Part shown: positions 1 through 10,799 of the stretch, in pieces | Numbering within the stretch: position 1 is the stretch's first letter | Layout of the letters: each line of letters starts with the position of its first letter | DNA from: Pseudocercospora fijiensis CIRAD86 | Taxonomy: Eukaryota > Ascomycota > Dothideomycetes > Mycosphaerellales > Mycosphaerellaceae | Length of the DNA: 64,000 nt | Reading direction: 5' to 3' | Assembly: GCF_000340215.1 (NCBI RefSeq) | Contig: NW_006921534.1 | Coordinates: 4,215,041 to 4,279,040 of the forward strand | Made by a program: the position numbers and the translations under genes | Notes under the pieces: model-generated | What the model was told of the DNA's origin: nothing | The model's input: only the letters and a program-made list of their open reading frames with translations | The model's database searches: none

Positions 1-299
1 GGTCGCTAGTATTGTAGTTTTAGTTGTCCTCGAAGCCCTCGAGAAACAAGGTAGTACTATCTCGCTGCCGCTAATACTAACTAATTTCTATACTGTTAAA
101 GCCGTAGTAGAAACTAACGTAGATCTGTTATTATTATAGAGTAAGCGGCGTTACAAATAGGTAGTATCTTAGTATATAGTAGCATAGCAAATGCTGCTAG
201 AACTAAGGAAGGCAATTATAGTAAGGCGGCTGTCTATTACGATATAATACAAGGCCTTCGTATAGCGGCAATGCCTTAGCCTTATATTCTTCCGCAATA

Positions 300-1849
300 G
301 CGAGTTGTTTTCGGACGAAGTCCTACGCTGCTAGAGGGCTTAATTGCTTAAAATATAGCATCTCTTTAACCTTCTAGTATTGTATGCGTTTGCTAAGTCT
401 ATAGCTTTGCAGGTCCGCCTTATATAGTTATCGAGCGTCGATTGTTAGCAACTCGGTTATAGTACTATATATAGATAGCTAGGCGAGGTCCTTCTTCCGG
501 TCGTATTTAATAGCATTATAGTATCCTTCTAGTAGCGATATAGTACGAATTTGCATAAGGACTAGATTATTTAACCGAGCCTATATTATCTATTTCTATA
601 ACTTCTTAGACCCCTAGTTCTTCTGTAAATACTAAGCCTCTTCTTGCTTATTAAGAAGCCGCAATTCGGCTTCTATTGCAGTAATAACTTCCTTAACTTC
701 TGCCTTACTCCGAGCGTAGTATATAGCCCTTTTAAACAGTCGCTAGACTAGAGGGTACTTGAATTTAGGAAAGTAGCGAAGGAAGGTCTCTTTAGCGTGC
801 CGCTAGCAGAGATATAGTCGTATTTCCTCTTCGAAGGACAGTCGAATAGCGGACTGTTCTTGTGCCGAGTCGTTAGTTATAGCTAACTTCGGCTTCTAGC
901 GAGGGCACTACTGCTTTAGGACTTAGAAAGCAGCTTACTAAAGCCTCGCACGCTGTGTTTGCAGCAATATATATGCTGCTAGTATCTAACTTTCGAATCT
1001 ATTACGGACATATACTATAAAGAGATGCTAGCCTATATCGGTAGTCTTATACGTTACGTCGTAGAGAAATAACTAATCCTAGATTAGTTGTTGCTTTGCG
1101 GTTCCTATAGCTTTATCTAAAGCCTAGTTACGTAAGTACTTACATCTCCTACTAATCCACTTTCTAATAACTGCCTCTGCTAATCCGCTTGCTATACAAT
1201 ACCCTTATAAGGGCGCCCTTCTATTGTTACTAATACAGCTTTATACTGTATCTAAGCGCCGTTTACTAGATTAGTTAATAGCGCTAGCTAGCTATATAGG
1301 TTCTCGAGTTGTAACGAGATATTGCCCTTCTTAGCTAGGGTTACCTTCTTTATATTCTTCTTCTTCTTCGACTACTTTATTACACCCTCCTTTATACGAT
1401 AACCTCTAACAACGGCAAAACGGTCAGTATTACGACCTTCCTTTATTAGATAGAATACATGAGCTGTATTCTAGTCGTATTAGTCTATTAAGTACTTAAG
1501 AACGACCTTTAAGCCGTTACTAGCACCTCGTACGTCCTACTTACTATTAGCTTCTAACTCGACTCGAATAGGCCTCCGCTATCGACTCGAGAGGCAACCC
1601 TACTAAACTTACTATATAATCTATCGAATGGTAATGCAGCGAGCCCGCCTCGGTAGAAGCGTTAGGCGACGACGAAGCGACCTTGTATATATACGGCTCG
1701 TTATAGCCCTTCGAGCGATATATAGCAATTATAATATACGTAGCCTCGCACCTATCCTTATAGTACTCTACCTTCCGAATACTATCTAGCAACTCGCGTT
1801 GCCGACTCGCATCCTTCCGACAACGATAATAGTATAATGTCCGTTGCAT
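300..1849 (-). mobile_element. MULE-type DNA transposase relic (RIP-degraded)
   Basis: Unmarked reading frames on the minus strand, broken mainly by TAG where Trp is expected, give pieces that resemble a Mutator-like (MULE) transposase. An open stretch at 1547-1849 (100 codons) has a Cys/Tyr-rich N-terminal block (RKDASRQ, then YKDRCEATYIIIAIYRSKGY) like the FAR1/MULE DNA-binding region. Around 754-820 a block reads R-H-A-K-E-T-F-L-R-Y-F, matching the family's C-x-W-H-x-K segment. Around 495-540 it reads TISLLEGYYNAIK, matching the (T/S)S-x-x-EG-x-H-x-x-LK motif. The order (N terminus at high coordinate) is consistent with one minus-strand gene. It is dead: many stops, strong TpA excess. Terminal inverted repeats were not found, so ends are approximate. 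Confidence 0.55.
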
Positions 1850-2304
1850 TAGTCTATCTTTGTGCCTATCCTATACCTTCTAGTACTAGAAGTTGCTAGC
1901 AAATAGCTACACCTTATTAAACTTGTCTGCGTCTAGGAACAGGCCATTTTTGGGTGGATTAAAGAGCTAAGAACGCAGTAATATATCGAGATAAGAGGGG
2001 ATTAGATAAGCTATTATAATATAGTAAGAAAGAGCGTAGAAATTAACCTACCTACATACCTCCACTAACACCTTATATATGCCTATATAGCTGATTTTTC
2101 GTTAACATAACGACTTCCTACTACGACATAACGTCGCCGACTAATAGATCCTTAGTATGCCCGATTTAGCTAGCAAAAATAGCTATATCTCGATCCTATA
2201 ATCGACTCTACTACTACCGAGTATATCCGTAAATGTAACGCAAGCTACTAAAGCTACTACAACCCTTATACGCTAAAAACCGGAGACAATTAACACTAAC
2301 TACT
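1850..2304. other. RIP-like repeat remnant without recognisable gene
   Basis: This 455-bp stretch lies between the MULE relic and the outer inverted-repeat arm. It is rich in TAG/CTA and poor in CpA/TpG, like its surroundings. I see no coding block, LTR or terminal repeat in it. Confidence 0.4.
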
Positions 2305-2554
2305 TACACCCTAATAATTGATTAAGCGAGATAGCGGAAGGGGGTAATCCCCTCGCTACTTCCCCGAGCCCTAGCTACCCGCCCGAGCCCTAGTAATACA
2401 GTAGATTATAGAATCCGCTGTTCCTAACAAAATCGCGTAGAGAAGCGATTTCCGGATCCCTATAACTACTACCGACCGGGCAACTACTTCTATATTTCGA
2501 TTAAGCGAGATAGCGGACGGGGGTAATCCCCGTAAACGGCAGCTAGCTTAAAAG

Positions 2555-2751
2555 TGTAAGAAGGGTTATATTAGTAGGTAGATAGGGTAGTAGTAAATTA
2601 GTATAGTATTCGATAAGGATCTAAGAGGAAAGGGAGGAAGATAGGAGAGTTAGCCTAACGCTAAGCGCTAAGTCCTGCCTAAGGCATTAAGACCCTAGCT
2701 TTACTTAGCCTAGTTATATGCTAATTACGTATAGCCTCTTTAGCCCTAATA
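2555..2751 (-). repeat. 3' LTR of the gypsy element
   Basis: A 197-bp direct repeat of 9475-9671 with a handful of differences, most of them C/T or G/A in RIP context. It starts TGTAAG on the plus strand and ends ..TAATA, where the partner has ..TAACA, so the canonical TG...CA termini have each been hit by RIP in one copy. Confidence 0.92.
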
Positions 2752-4009
2752 TACGCTTCCCTTCTAAAGGCCGCGCCCTCGTAGCCGGTCTCTATTCTAG
2801 TCTTAACCTCTATTACTACTAACTTAGTAGGTCTAATAAGCCGCTTAGTCCGCGCTAAATTAAACGCATAACTACCGATTATGTAACTATGTTAAACCTT
2901 ACCTCTAATATAATATAATGTCTAACTCTAACTACGCTATCCTTATATATAATAAAGTAATATATAACTATAAGAATTAAGGACCTTCGACTAATTACAA
3001 TATAAGCGCGTCTTCCCTACTATAATAGGTAGACGTATAAGGTATTATAGCCCTACCTCCGTTCTAAGTAATATCGTACCGAGTTCTTTGCGTCTACTCT
3101 TAAAAGACCTAGTAATGTCCGCTTCCGAGGGTTTGTCCGCTTCCGAGGGTTATTATTCTTATTGTTCGTAGTTTCGCTAGCTCTAATTAGCTAGGTTTAG
3201 TAGCCTTTAACTATTAATCTTATCTTATCTTTTCCGAAAAAACACAGCTCGTCTAGTTTCTATAAGTAAAGGCTATTATAAGTATAGTAGTAGAGGTTTG
3301 CCTTACTTAAAGAGTTAGATAGATCGAGGAGTAACCTATTATCCGCAAGATCGACCCCGGCTAGCTTAGCTCTATAGTTTTGCCCTTAGTTAGTTAGTCT
3401 ATTAGTCGCTTAATCTTTTAAGCGGCTTAAAGTTTTAGTTAAAGTTTTAATTAAAGTTTTAATTAAAGGTGCCTTAGGCTCGTAGTATAGGTAAGGTTAT
3501 ATCTATAGGCGTAGCGATAATAGCAAGTAATATTAATAATAGCGGCGCTAGTCGTCTTAGCGCTAACTTTACCTTGCTTTCGATTTCCTCCTTCGACTAA
3601 TAGTATACTCCGTAATACTATTACTAATATAGCCGCGCCGGCCGCGCCGTCCTTCGCTAGCTTATAGCGCGACGCTATTATCTTTATTACCGTTATTCGT
3701 ACGCGCGCGCGCACATCGCCCTTGTCGATCGCTTAGGCCTTAGGGCTTCGATAGAATAAAGGAATAAAAGGGGGACCTAAATACTAGAAGAAGGGCCTTA
3801 TAGGGCGCGTTAGTAGAGAGGTAGTTTCCTAAAAGAGCAGCGGATAGTTAACGCGTTATAGCGCGCTTATTAACACTCGGTACGCGTTTACTATAGTAGT
3901 ATAGTCTTATTGTCCTAGTTTGCCGGCCTCTAATTAGTTAGCTAATAGCATCCCGGGGGTAGCATTATTCCTAGGCGACATTATAGGCCCTTAGCCTTCT
4001 TCTTGTTCT

Positions 4010-4170
4010 TTATACTAGTCTAATACTTATCTAATAACTTAGTTATATCTTTAAAAGAACCTTTAGCTTCCTACGAGTCCTATTTAGGCGAATAGCCTTG
4101 CTACCTTAATAGGTACTCCTTCTTGCCTTATCTAGTTCGGTACTTTAGGATACGTTCTATAGACTATAGT
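4010..4170 (-). pseudogene. Chromodomain at the C terminus of the gypsy polyprotein
   Basis: The minus strand reads S-I-E-R-I-L-K-Y, then KKEYLLR, a TAG in place of Trp, then QGYSPK, and TAG again before D-S. This follows the chromodomain pattern (acid/aromatic-x-IL...EYLVKWxGY...W). TAG stands at each position where the fold needs Trp. Chromodomains of chromovirus integrases bind methylated H3 and steer insertion into heterochromatin. Confidence 0.75.
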
Positions 4171-4979
4171 TCTTTACTATTAGCTAGTATATCCTCGGAT
4201 TTAGCAGGTGCTTTATCCCCTTCGCGTAGGTAATACGGCTTAAGGAGGGATACATAGAAGGTATTATAGATAGTATAATAAGGTAGAAGCTATAACTAAT
4301 AGGCCTAGGTACCCCTAGGTTCTCGGATATAGAAAGGGCTAATATACCTTAGTGCGAGTTTAGGCCTTGTTTTACTATTAGGCGAGGGGTGTTTGCGGAT
4401 ACGGAGGTTCTTCGTACTAAGTATAACTAGGTCGCCTTGCTTAAAGGTTATTAGAAGATAGTGTTTGTTATAGTAGGCCTTCTAATAGGCCTAGGCCTTT
4501 ACTAGTTTGTTAGCTATCTTAGCGTAAATTTCCCGCATCTTTTAAACCCTCTTAATAGCCGCTAGTATCTTAGGTGTTAGTACTTAATACGCTTCCCTTT
4601 CCTTACGCTCGGCCTCGAGCGATAAGGGGTCTTGCGGCATAGTAGCGTTCTAGCCTATTATAGCGAAATAAGGTAACACCTTAGTAGATAAGTAGACACT
4701 GTTATTATATACGGATTCGGCTAGTTATAGGAGATTGACCTAGTCGTTAGGGTTCTTATTAATGTAGCTGCGTAGGTACTGCTACAGCGTAGCATTCTAC
4801 CTTTCGGTCTAACTATCTGTTTATAGATAGAATGCTATAGACAGGCGATGCTTAAGTCTTAGCTATAGGCAAACCTTACTCTAATAATAAGATATAAATG
4901 TCGAGCCTCGGTTAGAGACTATCCCTTTAGGGGTCCCCTAATAGGTATAGAAGATATTGTTCTATAGCGCTTCTACTAT

Positions 4980-5345
4980 ATTAATAGCAGTCTAATCTTT
5001 CCGCGCCGGGATATATCGAGCGCCTTTAGTAAATCGATCTACTATAACAAGGATAGCATTATATACGTCCTTGCTGCCCTTACGTTTAGCAGGCGGAAGG
5101 CCTATAATAAAGTCTATTATAAGCTCTATAAATAGCTTATAAGGGATTAGTAAGGAGGATAACTCGCTAAAAGGCTAATGCTTTAGTGCCTTAATACGTT
5201 AGTATACGGCATACGTATTAACGTATTCCTTTATATCCCGCTTACTATTTAGCTAGTAGTATATGCGCGATAGTAGCTTGTGCGACCTCTCTATACTATA
5301 GTAACTAGCAAGCTTACTATTATAGTGTCGCTTAAGAAGTTCTTG
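4980..5345 (-). pseudogene. Integrase zinc-binding and N-terminal core region of the gypsy element
   Basis: At about 5230-5340 the minus strand reads LLKRHYNSKLASYYSIERSH followed by KLLSRIYY, the retroviral-type integrase zinc-binding domain with His residues changed to Tyr (CAx to TAx), as RIP would do. At about 4990-5130 it reads DFIIGLPPAKRKGSKD and then AILVIVDRFTK, the start of the DDE core including the first and second catalytic-region aspartates. Stops interrupt the frame. Confidence 0.75.
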
Positions 5346-6659
5346 TCTAATCGATTGTTTAGCGGGGACATAGTATCTGCCCTTAAACCTTAAGTAACCT
5401 TTGTCGTCGATCGACTAATTACTCTTACTAGATCGAGTCTTTCGCCTACTTATAAGCTTATCTATACGTTTAGTAGCAAAGGCGTCCCTCTGCTAGGCCC
5501 GTAATAGCTTATCTATAAACGATTAACTATCCCTATTTACAAGGTTATTTAATAGCACCCTCGCTATTAAACAAGGTACGTATTATATACATCTAATAGC
5601 ACTAGTAGCCGGATTAACTATATTAGTGCTTTAATCGCTATTACTATATATAGCGATATCGACTAGGGAGTTATTATAACTTCTCCTATCTATATCCTTA
5701 GCTCTTGCCTTAATACGTACTATTAATATAGCAAGAGCATTAATATACTTTAAGCCGTCGCGGAGTCCGGTAAGCCGCTTATCCTACGCTTGCTTATTAA
5801 TAATACGGGCTATAGCAATCTTATACTATAGGGTTAGAAACAATGAATTAATAGATTGCTAAGTCCCGCTATCGTAGTTAGGTCGCCTCGATAGGCTATT
5901 AGTAGGGTTGCTTACGCCTAGCCGATATAATATATTAAAATTAAACCTAGCGAGGTAGACGGGCTATCTAGCCTATCGACCTATAACTCTAGTAACCTTA
6001 GTAATGCTACGGAGGTTCTTATAGTCTGTATAGACCTAAATAGTATGCTAGGCACTATCGAGATAGTAGCGCTAGTGCTCAAAGGCTTTAATAATAGCTA
6101 AGAGCTCTTACTCGTAAGTCTCGTAGCGACGCTTAGTATTAATTATCTTTCTCGAGAAGAAGGCAATTAGGTGCTAGTAGTAGTTACTGTCTAACTGCTA
6201 AGACATTATAGCTAATATAGCGAACTGTAAAGCGTTAGTCTTAATTCGGATCTGCTTGTTTAGTACAAAATAGTATAATAAAGGGACTTTAGTAAATCGC
6301 TTCTTTAAACCGTTAAAAGCGGCTTATACTCTATTAGCCTATTTGAACTCTCTAGTTGGGTTGGCCTTAGTTTTAGTAAGCTTAGTTAGTAGCATTATAT
6401 GCCTCGAATAGCCCTTAATAAATCGGCGATAGAAGTTAGCAAAACCGAGGAACGACTATAGCTCCTTAATTAACGTAGGAATAGGCTATTTAGTAATGGT
6501 TTTAATCCGATTAGGATTAGCCTTAATACCCTTAGTTAATACGAGGAAACCGAGGAATAACACCTCTTTTATAGCAAAGGTGTATTTAGAAGGCTTGTAA
6601 TATAAGCTATAGGCTCGTAGGCGATCGAGCACCTTGCGGACTATAGCCTAGTACTCCGC

Positions 6660-7310
6660 AATGTTAGGTAAATATATATAAACTAGGATGTTATCTAGGT
6701 AAACTATATAGAGATAGTCTAATAGGCCTAAAAGGGCCCGATTAATATAGGACTAAAATGTTGTAGGGGTATTAGCTAGGCTAAATAGTATAACTAAGTA
6801 TTCGAAATAGCTATAGCGAGTGCGGAAGGCTGTCTTCTATTTATCGCCCTTGCGGATACGGATGCGGTAATAGGCGTCCTTAATATCTAATATAGTATAG
6901 TAGTAGGTACTAGAAAGGCGGTCGAGGGTCTTATTAATAAGCGGGAGTAGACAGCGGTCTTTAATAGTAATAGCGTTAAGCCCTCTATAATTAATATATA
7001 AACGTAGGCCGCTATCCTTCTTTAGTACGAATAGGATAGGTGCACTAGCAGGGCTATTACTATATCGAATTCGACTATTAGCTAGGTTTTCCTCTAGGTA
7101 CTTACGCAGTATAGCAAGCTCTCGTTTACTAAGGTTATAGAGGGGGCTAAAAGGAACCTCCTTACCCTCTATAATATCAATCTTATAATCCGTCTCTTTA
7201 AATATAGGCAATATCGATACTAGGTAGTGTTTAAACATATTAATGTAGGTCTCTCGAATAGGTTCTAGTATGCGCTTAAGTTGTTTAGGATCTATGCTAT
7301 TAGGGGGCAC
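6660..7310 (-). pseudogene. Reverse transcriptase of the gypsy element
   Basis: An uninterrupted frame of 157 codons (6837-7310) covers the RT fingers/palm: PFSPLYNLSKRELAILRKYL, the FVLKKDSGLRLYINYRGLN block (usually KKDGxLRxCVDYRxLN) and LDIKDAYYRIRI (usually LDLxxAYHxIRI). The catalytic box lies further on at 6688-6705 and reads VYLDNI rather than VYLDDI: one of the two metal-binding aspartates has become Asn, the change a G-to-A transition gives. The open stretch ends at a TAG at the next Trp codon. Confidence 0.88.
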
Positions 7311-7939
7311 TAGTTCATCGTTATTACTACCGAGTAGGTCGGCCGTCGGATTAGCTAGGGTTAGGTTGCTAATAAATAGGACCCTAATATTATTAGGGCA
7401 CTCGCTAATATTAATATGTTTAATGTCCTCTTTCCTAGCGATTCTAAATCGCTACTATTAACTGCCTAAGTCTATAACTATAGCATAGTACTTAAGAATA
7501 GGGTTGCTAATAACAATCTCAGATAGGAGGCTATCTATGTCTACTACGTAGGTAGTAAAGTTTAGTAGGCGCTTATTGCCGAGGTCGTCTCTTAGGGCTA
7601 TATAGATATAGTAGGCTCCGTAGGTTAAGTGCCGAGCGTTATTAAACTAAGCAAGGGTTAGCAGGTTAGTCCTAGGTAGTTATTAAAGGTCTAATTGCTT
7701 AGCTAGGCGATAGCTGATAAGGGCACTAACTAAATTTCCTAGATCTAGTATAACCTTAGTCTTATAGTTAGTCCTATGCGTATCCGATACGAGATAGGTA
7801 CGTATAATAGCTAGTACAATATCGATAGTCTTACGCCGTATAAGGCTAATAGTTAGTACGGCGCTTATTCTTTTTTCGAAGGACCGATAGGGGCGGTATT
7901 AGCGGCTAAAAGGTGCTTATAGTGCTCGGCGGTAGCACG

Positions 7940-8020
7940 GTCGATTCGGGCTTAGTCCTTAGGTTTATCGCATTAGCCTAGTAGATAGCTAGTGCTATTA
8001 TAGTTAAAGCACTTCAACCC
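7940..8020 (-). pseudogene. Gag zinc knuckle of the gypsy element
   Basis: The minus strand reads C-F-N-Y-N-S-T-S-Y-L-L-G-stop-C-D-K-P-K-D. With the second Cys and the His both read as Tyr, and Trp as TAG, it keeps the spacing of a CX2CX4HX4C knuckle. It precedes the protease/RT region as expected for Gag. The Gly/Arg-rich stretch at 8040-8250 is probably the Gag linker. Confidence 0.6.
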
Positions 8021-9474
8021 GGTTAGGGGATTGCTATAGCCGCTATTACTACTATTATTAGTTAAGCGATTAGTATTATAGGGATACGAGCCCCTTCTAC
8101 GGCCCCTATTACGACCTCCTCTATATAGCCGGCGGCTACGGCCTCTTCTACGGTTATTGTTACTATTCCTATTATTAGTATTATTGTTATAGTAGGAACC
8201 TTAGTTTCCTCCGCGGCTACGGTTGCTACGGTTGCTAGTAGGTCGGATCCTTAATTCTAGTCGTTACTAGAGCTAGACAGCTCGTTTAGCAGTTTCGACT
8301 TTAACTATAAATTAAATGCGTATAAGATTAGCCTATTTAAACACACGGCGGCGGTCCAATTTAAGGACTAGTTCCTATCTCAATTTAGGGCGTATTTCGG
8401 AGATCTAGATAGAATTAGTTTTAGTCGGGAGGTTATCTTCGAGGGTCTTTAAATAGGCCTTAAATAAGCGAGCCGATTAATTAGTCTTTTGTTTAGCTCG
8501 AAGGTACTAGTCCTAAGCGTATTATTGCCTTAGTATAGGGTTTCTAAGGGTATCTAGTATAATAGTTTTATAGGTCTGCTACTAAATAGCAGTCTAGTTA
8601 TTAAGGGAGTCAAAATGGTTATCCTAGGTGCGTTTTAGGTCGCCGTTAATGTACTATATAGCATAGACGACTAGTAAATAGTTATTTAGTAGGGCCCTTA
8701 GTGCGTTTCGTTAGTTAAGCTTACAGTTACGAATGTAGTCGTTATATTGCTTTCGACTAGAGCTATTAAATACAGTATAGTCCTTAAGTTTAGCATCCTT
8801 CTTCTAGACTAGGACTAGTAGTAAGGAAGGCCCTGCTGTCGGCTTATTATTAGTTGTTAGGGCCTCCTAAAGGCGGCGAATTTCGAGAAGGTTATCCTTT
8901 AGCTATTGTTCTTAATATAGGGCAGTAAGCCTGTTTTAGGTAGCTTCTTAGAGTCTCCCTACTAGTTAGGGGCTAAAGGCTAGCTAGCTATATCGTCGAT
9001 TAACAATATTGTTAAGAATGTCGTTAATAGGCAATTCTAGATTATTACCTAGAATTATAGGTTCTTCTTTAATAGGCTCTCCGGCAGGCTCTTTAGTAGG
9101 AGGCACTTTAGTAGGCACTTTAGCGGGAACTATACTACTAGCGTTGTTATTACTAGCGCTGCTAGCGGCAGTACGGTTGTTGTTTCGTAATAAACCGGCT
9201 ATTATAAGGAGCGATACTAATAATATATTGTTAGCCCCTAAGATACGGATATAGCGGAATTAGTAGATATCGGCTTAGTATGCTTAACTTAGTATAATAG
9301 GCCGTATAGAAGGCCTTGCTTAATAATTAGTACGGTTGTTTCGATAGAATAGTACGTATAGGTCCCGTTCTTCGGGCGTAATATAGTTAAATCGATAGTT
9401 TTTGTAGCTATACCGCTAAAAGCTTGAAATAAGGACTATCTAGCTACTGCCCTTAAAGGGTAGATCGAATACTA

Positions 9475-9671
9475 TATAAGAAGGGTTATATTAGTAGGTA
9501 GATAGGGTAGTAGTGAATTAGTATAGTATTCGATAAGGATCTAGGAGGAGAGGGAGGAAGGTAGGAGAGTTAGCCTAACGCTAAGCGCTAAGTCCTACCT
9601 AAGGCATTAAGACCCTAGCTTTACTCGGCCTAGTTATATGCTAATTACGTATAGCCTCTTTAGCCCTAACA
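9475..9671 (-). repeat. 5' LTR of the gypsy element
   Basis: The partner of 2555-2751. It begins TATAAG on the plus strand, where the other copy has TGTAAG, and ends ..CTAACA. It is followed directly by AAAAG, the right-hand target duplication. Confidence 0.92.
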
Positions 9672-9796
9672 AAAAGCGTTAGACGTAAACTTTTTAAAGG
9701 TACAGATAATTCCTTTAAGCAGTACGCTAGCTTTAACTAGTTAGATCCCGTTTTTAGGGATTACCGCCGTCCGCTATCTCGCTTAATCGAGGTATA

Positions 9797-10489
9797 TACT
9801 ACTACTAGCTATAAAGCCAAAGTTTGTTAGCAAAGCAGTAGTATAGCAAAATTTAAGGTATTATTAGTTAGTTGCTATCTACTTAGGTCTAAGCGGATTA
9901 CGACCTACAGCCTTATAACTACGTAATACTATATATACTAGCTTATATTAGTCCCTTATTTGCTAACTAGCCTGCTACTATATATAATACTGCTACTAAG
10001 TAAACTAATAGTGCTATTATTGCAGCACCTAGTAGTAAAGTAGCCGTCCTATTAGCTATATAAGCTAGTAGATTAATACGCTCGCGCGGTAGCGATAGTA
10101 AGCGCGAGCGGCCTCGAATATATATCTTCGAGACAAATTAAACCTCTTCCTGCAATTTAATACCTTTAATACCTTTAATAACACCTTTAGGGCCTTTAGT
10201 ATCTTCTACCGCCGCCGCCGCCGCCGCTGCCTCTATCTCTATTTCTACCTCGCCGCTAGCGACGAGATTATCGAGAAACTCGCTAATATATACTTCGTAT
10301 AATAGAGATTTAGCTATTTTCGGTAGTTACTAGGGATTCTACTATAAAAGGGGGAAGAAATACGAATATTAGATTAGTAGACTTTAAGACGTAACTTCGA
10401 GGCGCAACTTCCTTAGTAACGCGCTCTACGCTACTAACTAAGAATAGATATAATATATAATAGGTAGAAATAGCACGTAATCTTATTTA
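9797..10489. other. RIP-degraded non-coding remnant between the nested elements
   Basis: About 690 bp with TpA excess. It contains a (CCG)n run at about 10210-10230 followed by a pyrimidine-rich tract, which may be the ghost of a low-complexity coding region. Nothing else is recognisable. Confidence 0.35.
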
Positions 10490-10557
10490 GGCCGATTCTA
10501 TATTAGTATATCTACTAGGGCTCGGGCGGGTAGCTAGGGCTTAGGGAAGTAGCGAGA

Positions 10558-10725
10558 GGGGTAATCCCTAGAAACGGGATCTAACTAGTTAAAGCTAGCG
10601 TACTGCCTAAAGGAATTATCCGAAGGAATTATCCGCACCTTTAAAAAATTCACGTCTAACGTTTTCAAACTAGCTGCCGTTCACGGGGATTACCCCCGTC
10701 CGCCATCTCGCTTAATCAGGGTGTA
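10558..10725 (+). mobile_element. Small inverted-repeat (MITE-like) element, copy B
   Basis: This is the reverse complement of copy A but far less RIP-mutated. It keeps CCGCCATCTCGCTTAATC (10700-10717) and the palindrome CGGGGATTACCCCCG (10684-10698) at its right end, then AGGGTGTA. The left end keeps GGGGTAATCCCT but its outer inverted repeat is replaced by the arm of the composite element. A 13-bp tandem duplication (AAGGAATTATCCG) lies at about 10610-10636. Its right edge is 75 bp from the MYG1 start codon. Confidence 0.6.
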
Positions 10726-10799
10726 TGTGAGCGCGAATATATGTGAGCCACTGCACTGCACCAAGCTGAGGTGAAGTCTGGTATTTCCATGATTCTTCC

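Larger units (their letters stand above)
2555..9671 (-). mobile_element. Full-length Ty3/gypsy chromovirus-type LTR retrotransposon, RIP-inactivated
   Basis: The element is 7117 bp with 197-bp LTRs (2555-2751 and 9475-9671) and a perfect 5-bp target duplication AAAAG (2550-2554 and 9672-9676). The minus-strand order is gag zinc knuckle (about 7965-8015), reverse transcriptase (6660-7310), integrase zinc-binding and core (about 4990-5340) and chromodomain (about 4010-4170). This is the Ty3/gypsy order, and the chromodomain places it among chromoviruses. Just inside the 5' LTR (the right-hand one) the minus strand reads TAGTATTCGATC, a likely RIP-altered TGG-type primer site. A purine tract AGAAGGGAAG adjoins the other LTR at about 2755-2764. 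Dozens of TAG stops and a changed RT active site show it is dead. Confidence 0.93.
2491..9796 (-). mobile_element. Small inverted-repeat (MITE-like) element, copy A, split by the gypsy insertion
   Basis: The left part (2491-2554) and right part (9672-9796) join across the AAAAG duplication into an element of about 185 bp that is the reverse complement of copy B at 10558-10725. Both ends carry CGATTAAGCGAGATAGCGGACGG as inverted repeats (2498-2520; complement at about 9768-9790), each followed by a near-palindrome around GGTAATCCC. The outermost bases are TATATTT on the left and, on the complementary strand, TATACCT on the right. Copy B has TACACCCT here, so these fit RIP-altered versions of one terminus. 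It has no coding capacity. It must predate the gypsy element that interrupts it. Confidence 0.65.
2305..10725. mobile_element. Composite inverted-repeat element enclosing nested insertions
   Basis: The two edges are inverted copies of each other. The left arm starts TACACCCT (2305-2312), then after a 7-bp insertion GATTAAGCGAGATAGCGGA (2320-2338), then a stretch at about 2340-2415 containing GAGCCCTAGCTACCCGCC. The right arm carries the complement of that stretch at about 10490-10566, and GCTTAATCAGGGTGTA (10710-10725) at its end. The sequence between holds the small element copies A and B and the gypsy element. The arrangement suggests a larger DNA element (about 1.3 kb without the gypsy insertion) or a chain of insertions into one family. 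No transposase is readable inside, so class and target-site duplication are unknown. Confidence 0.45.
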
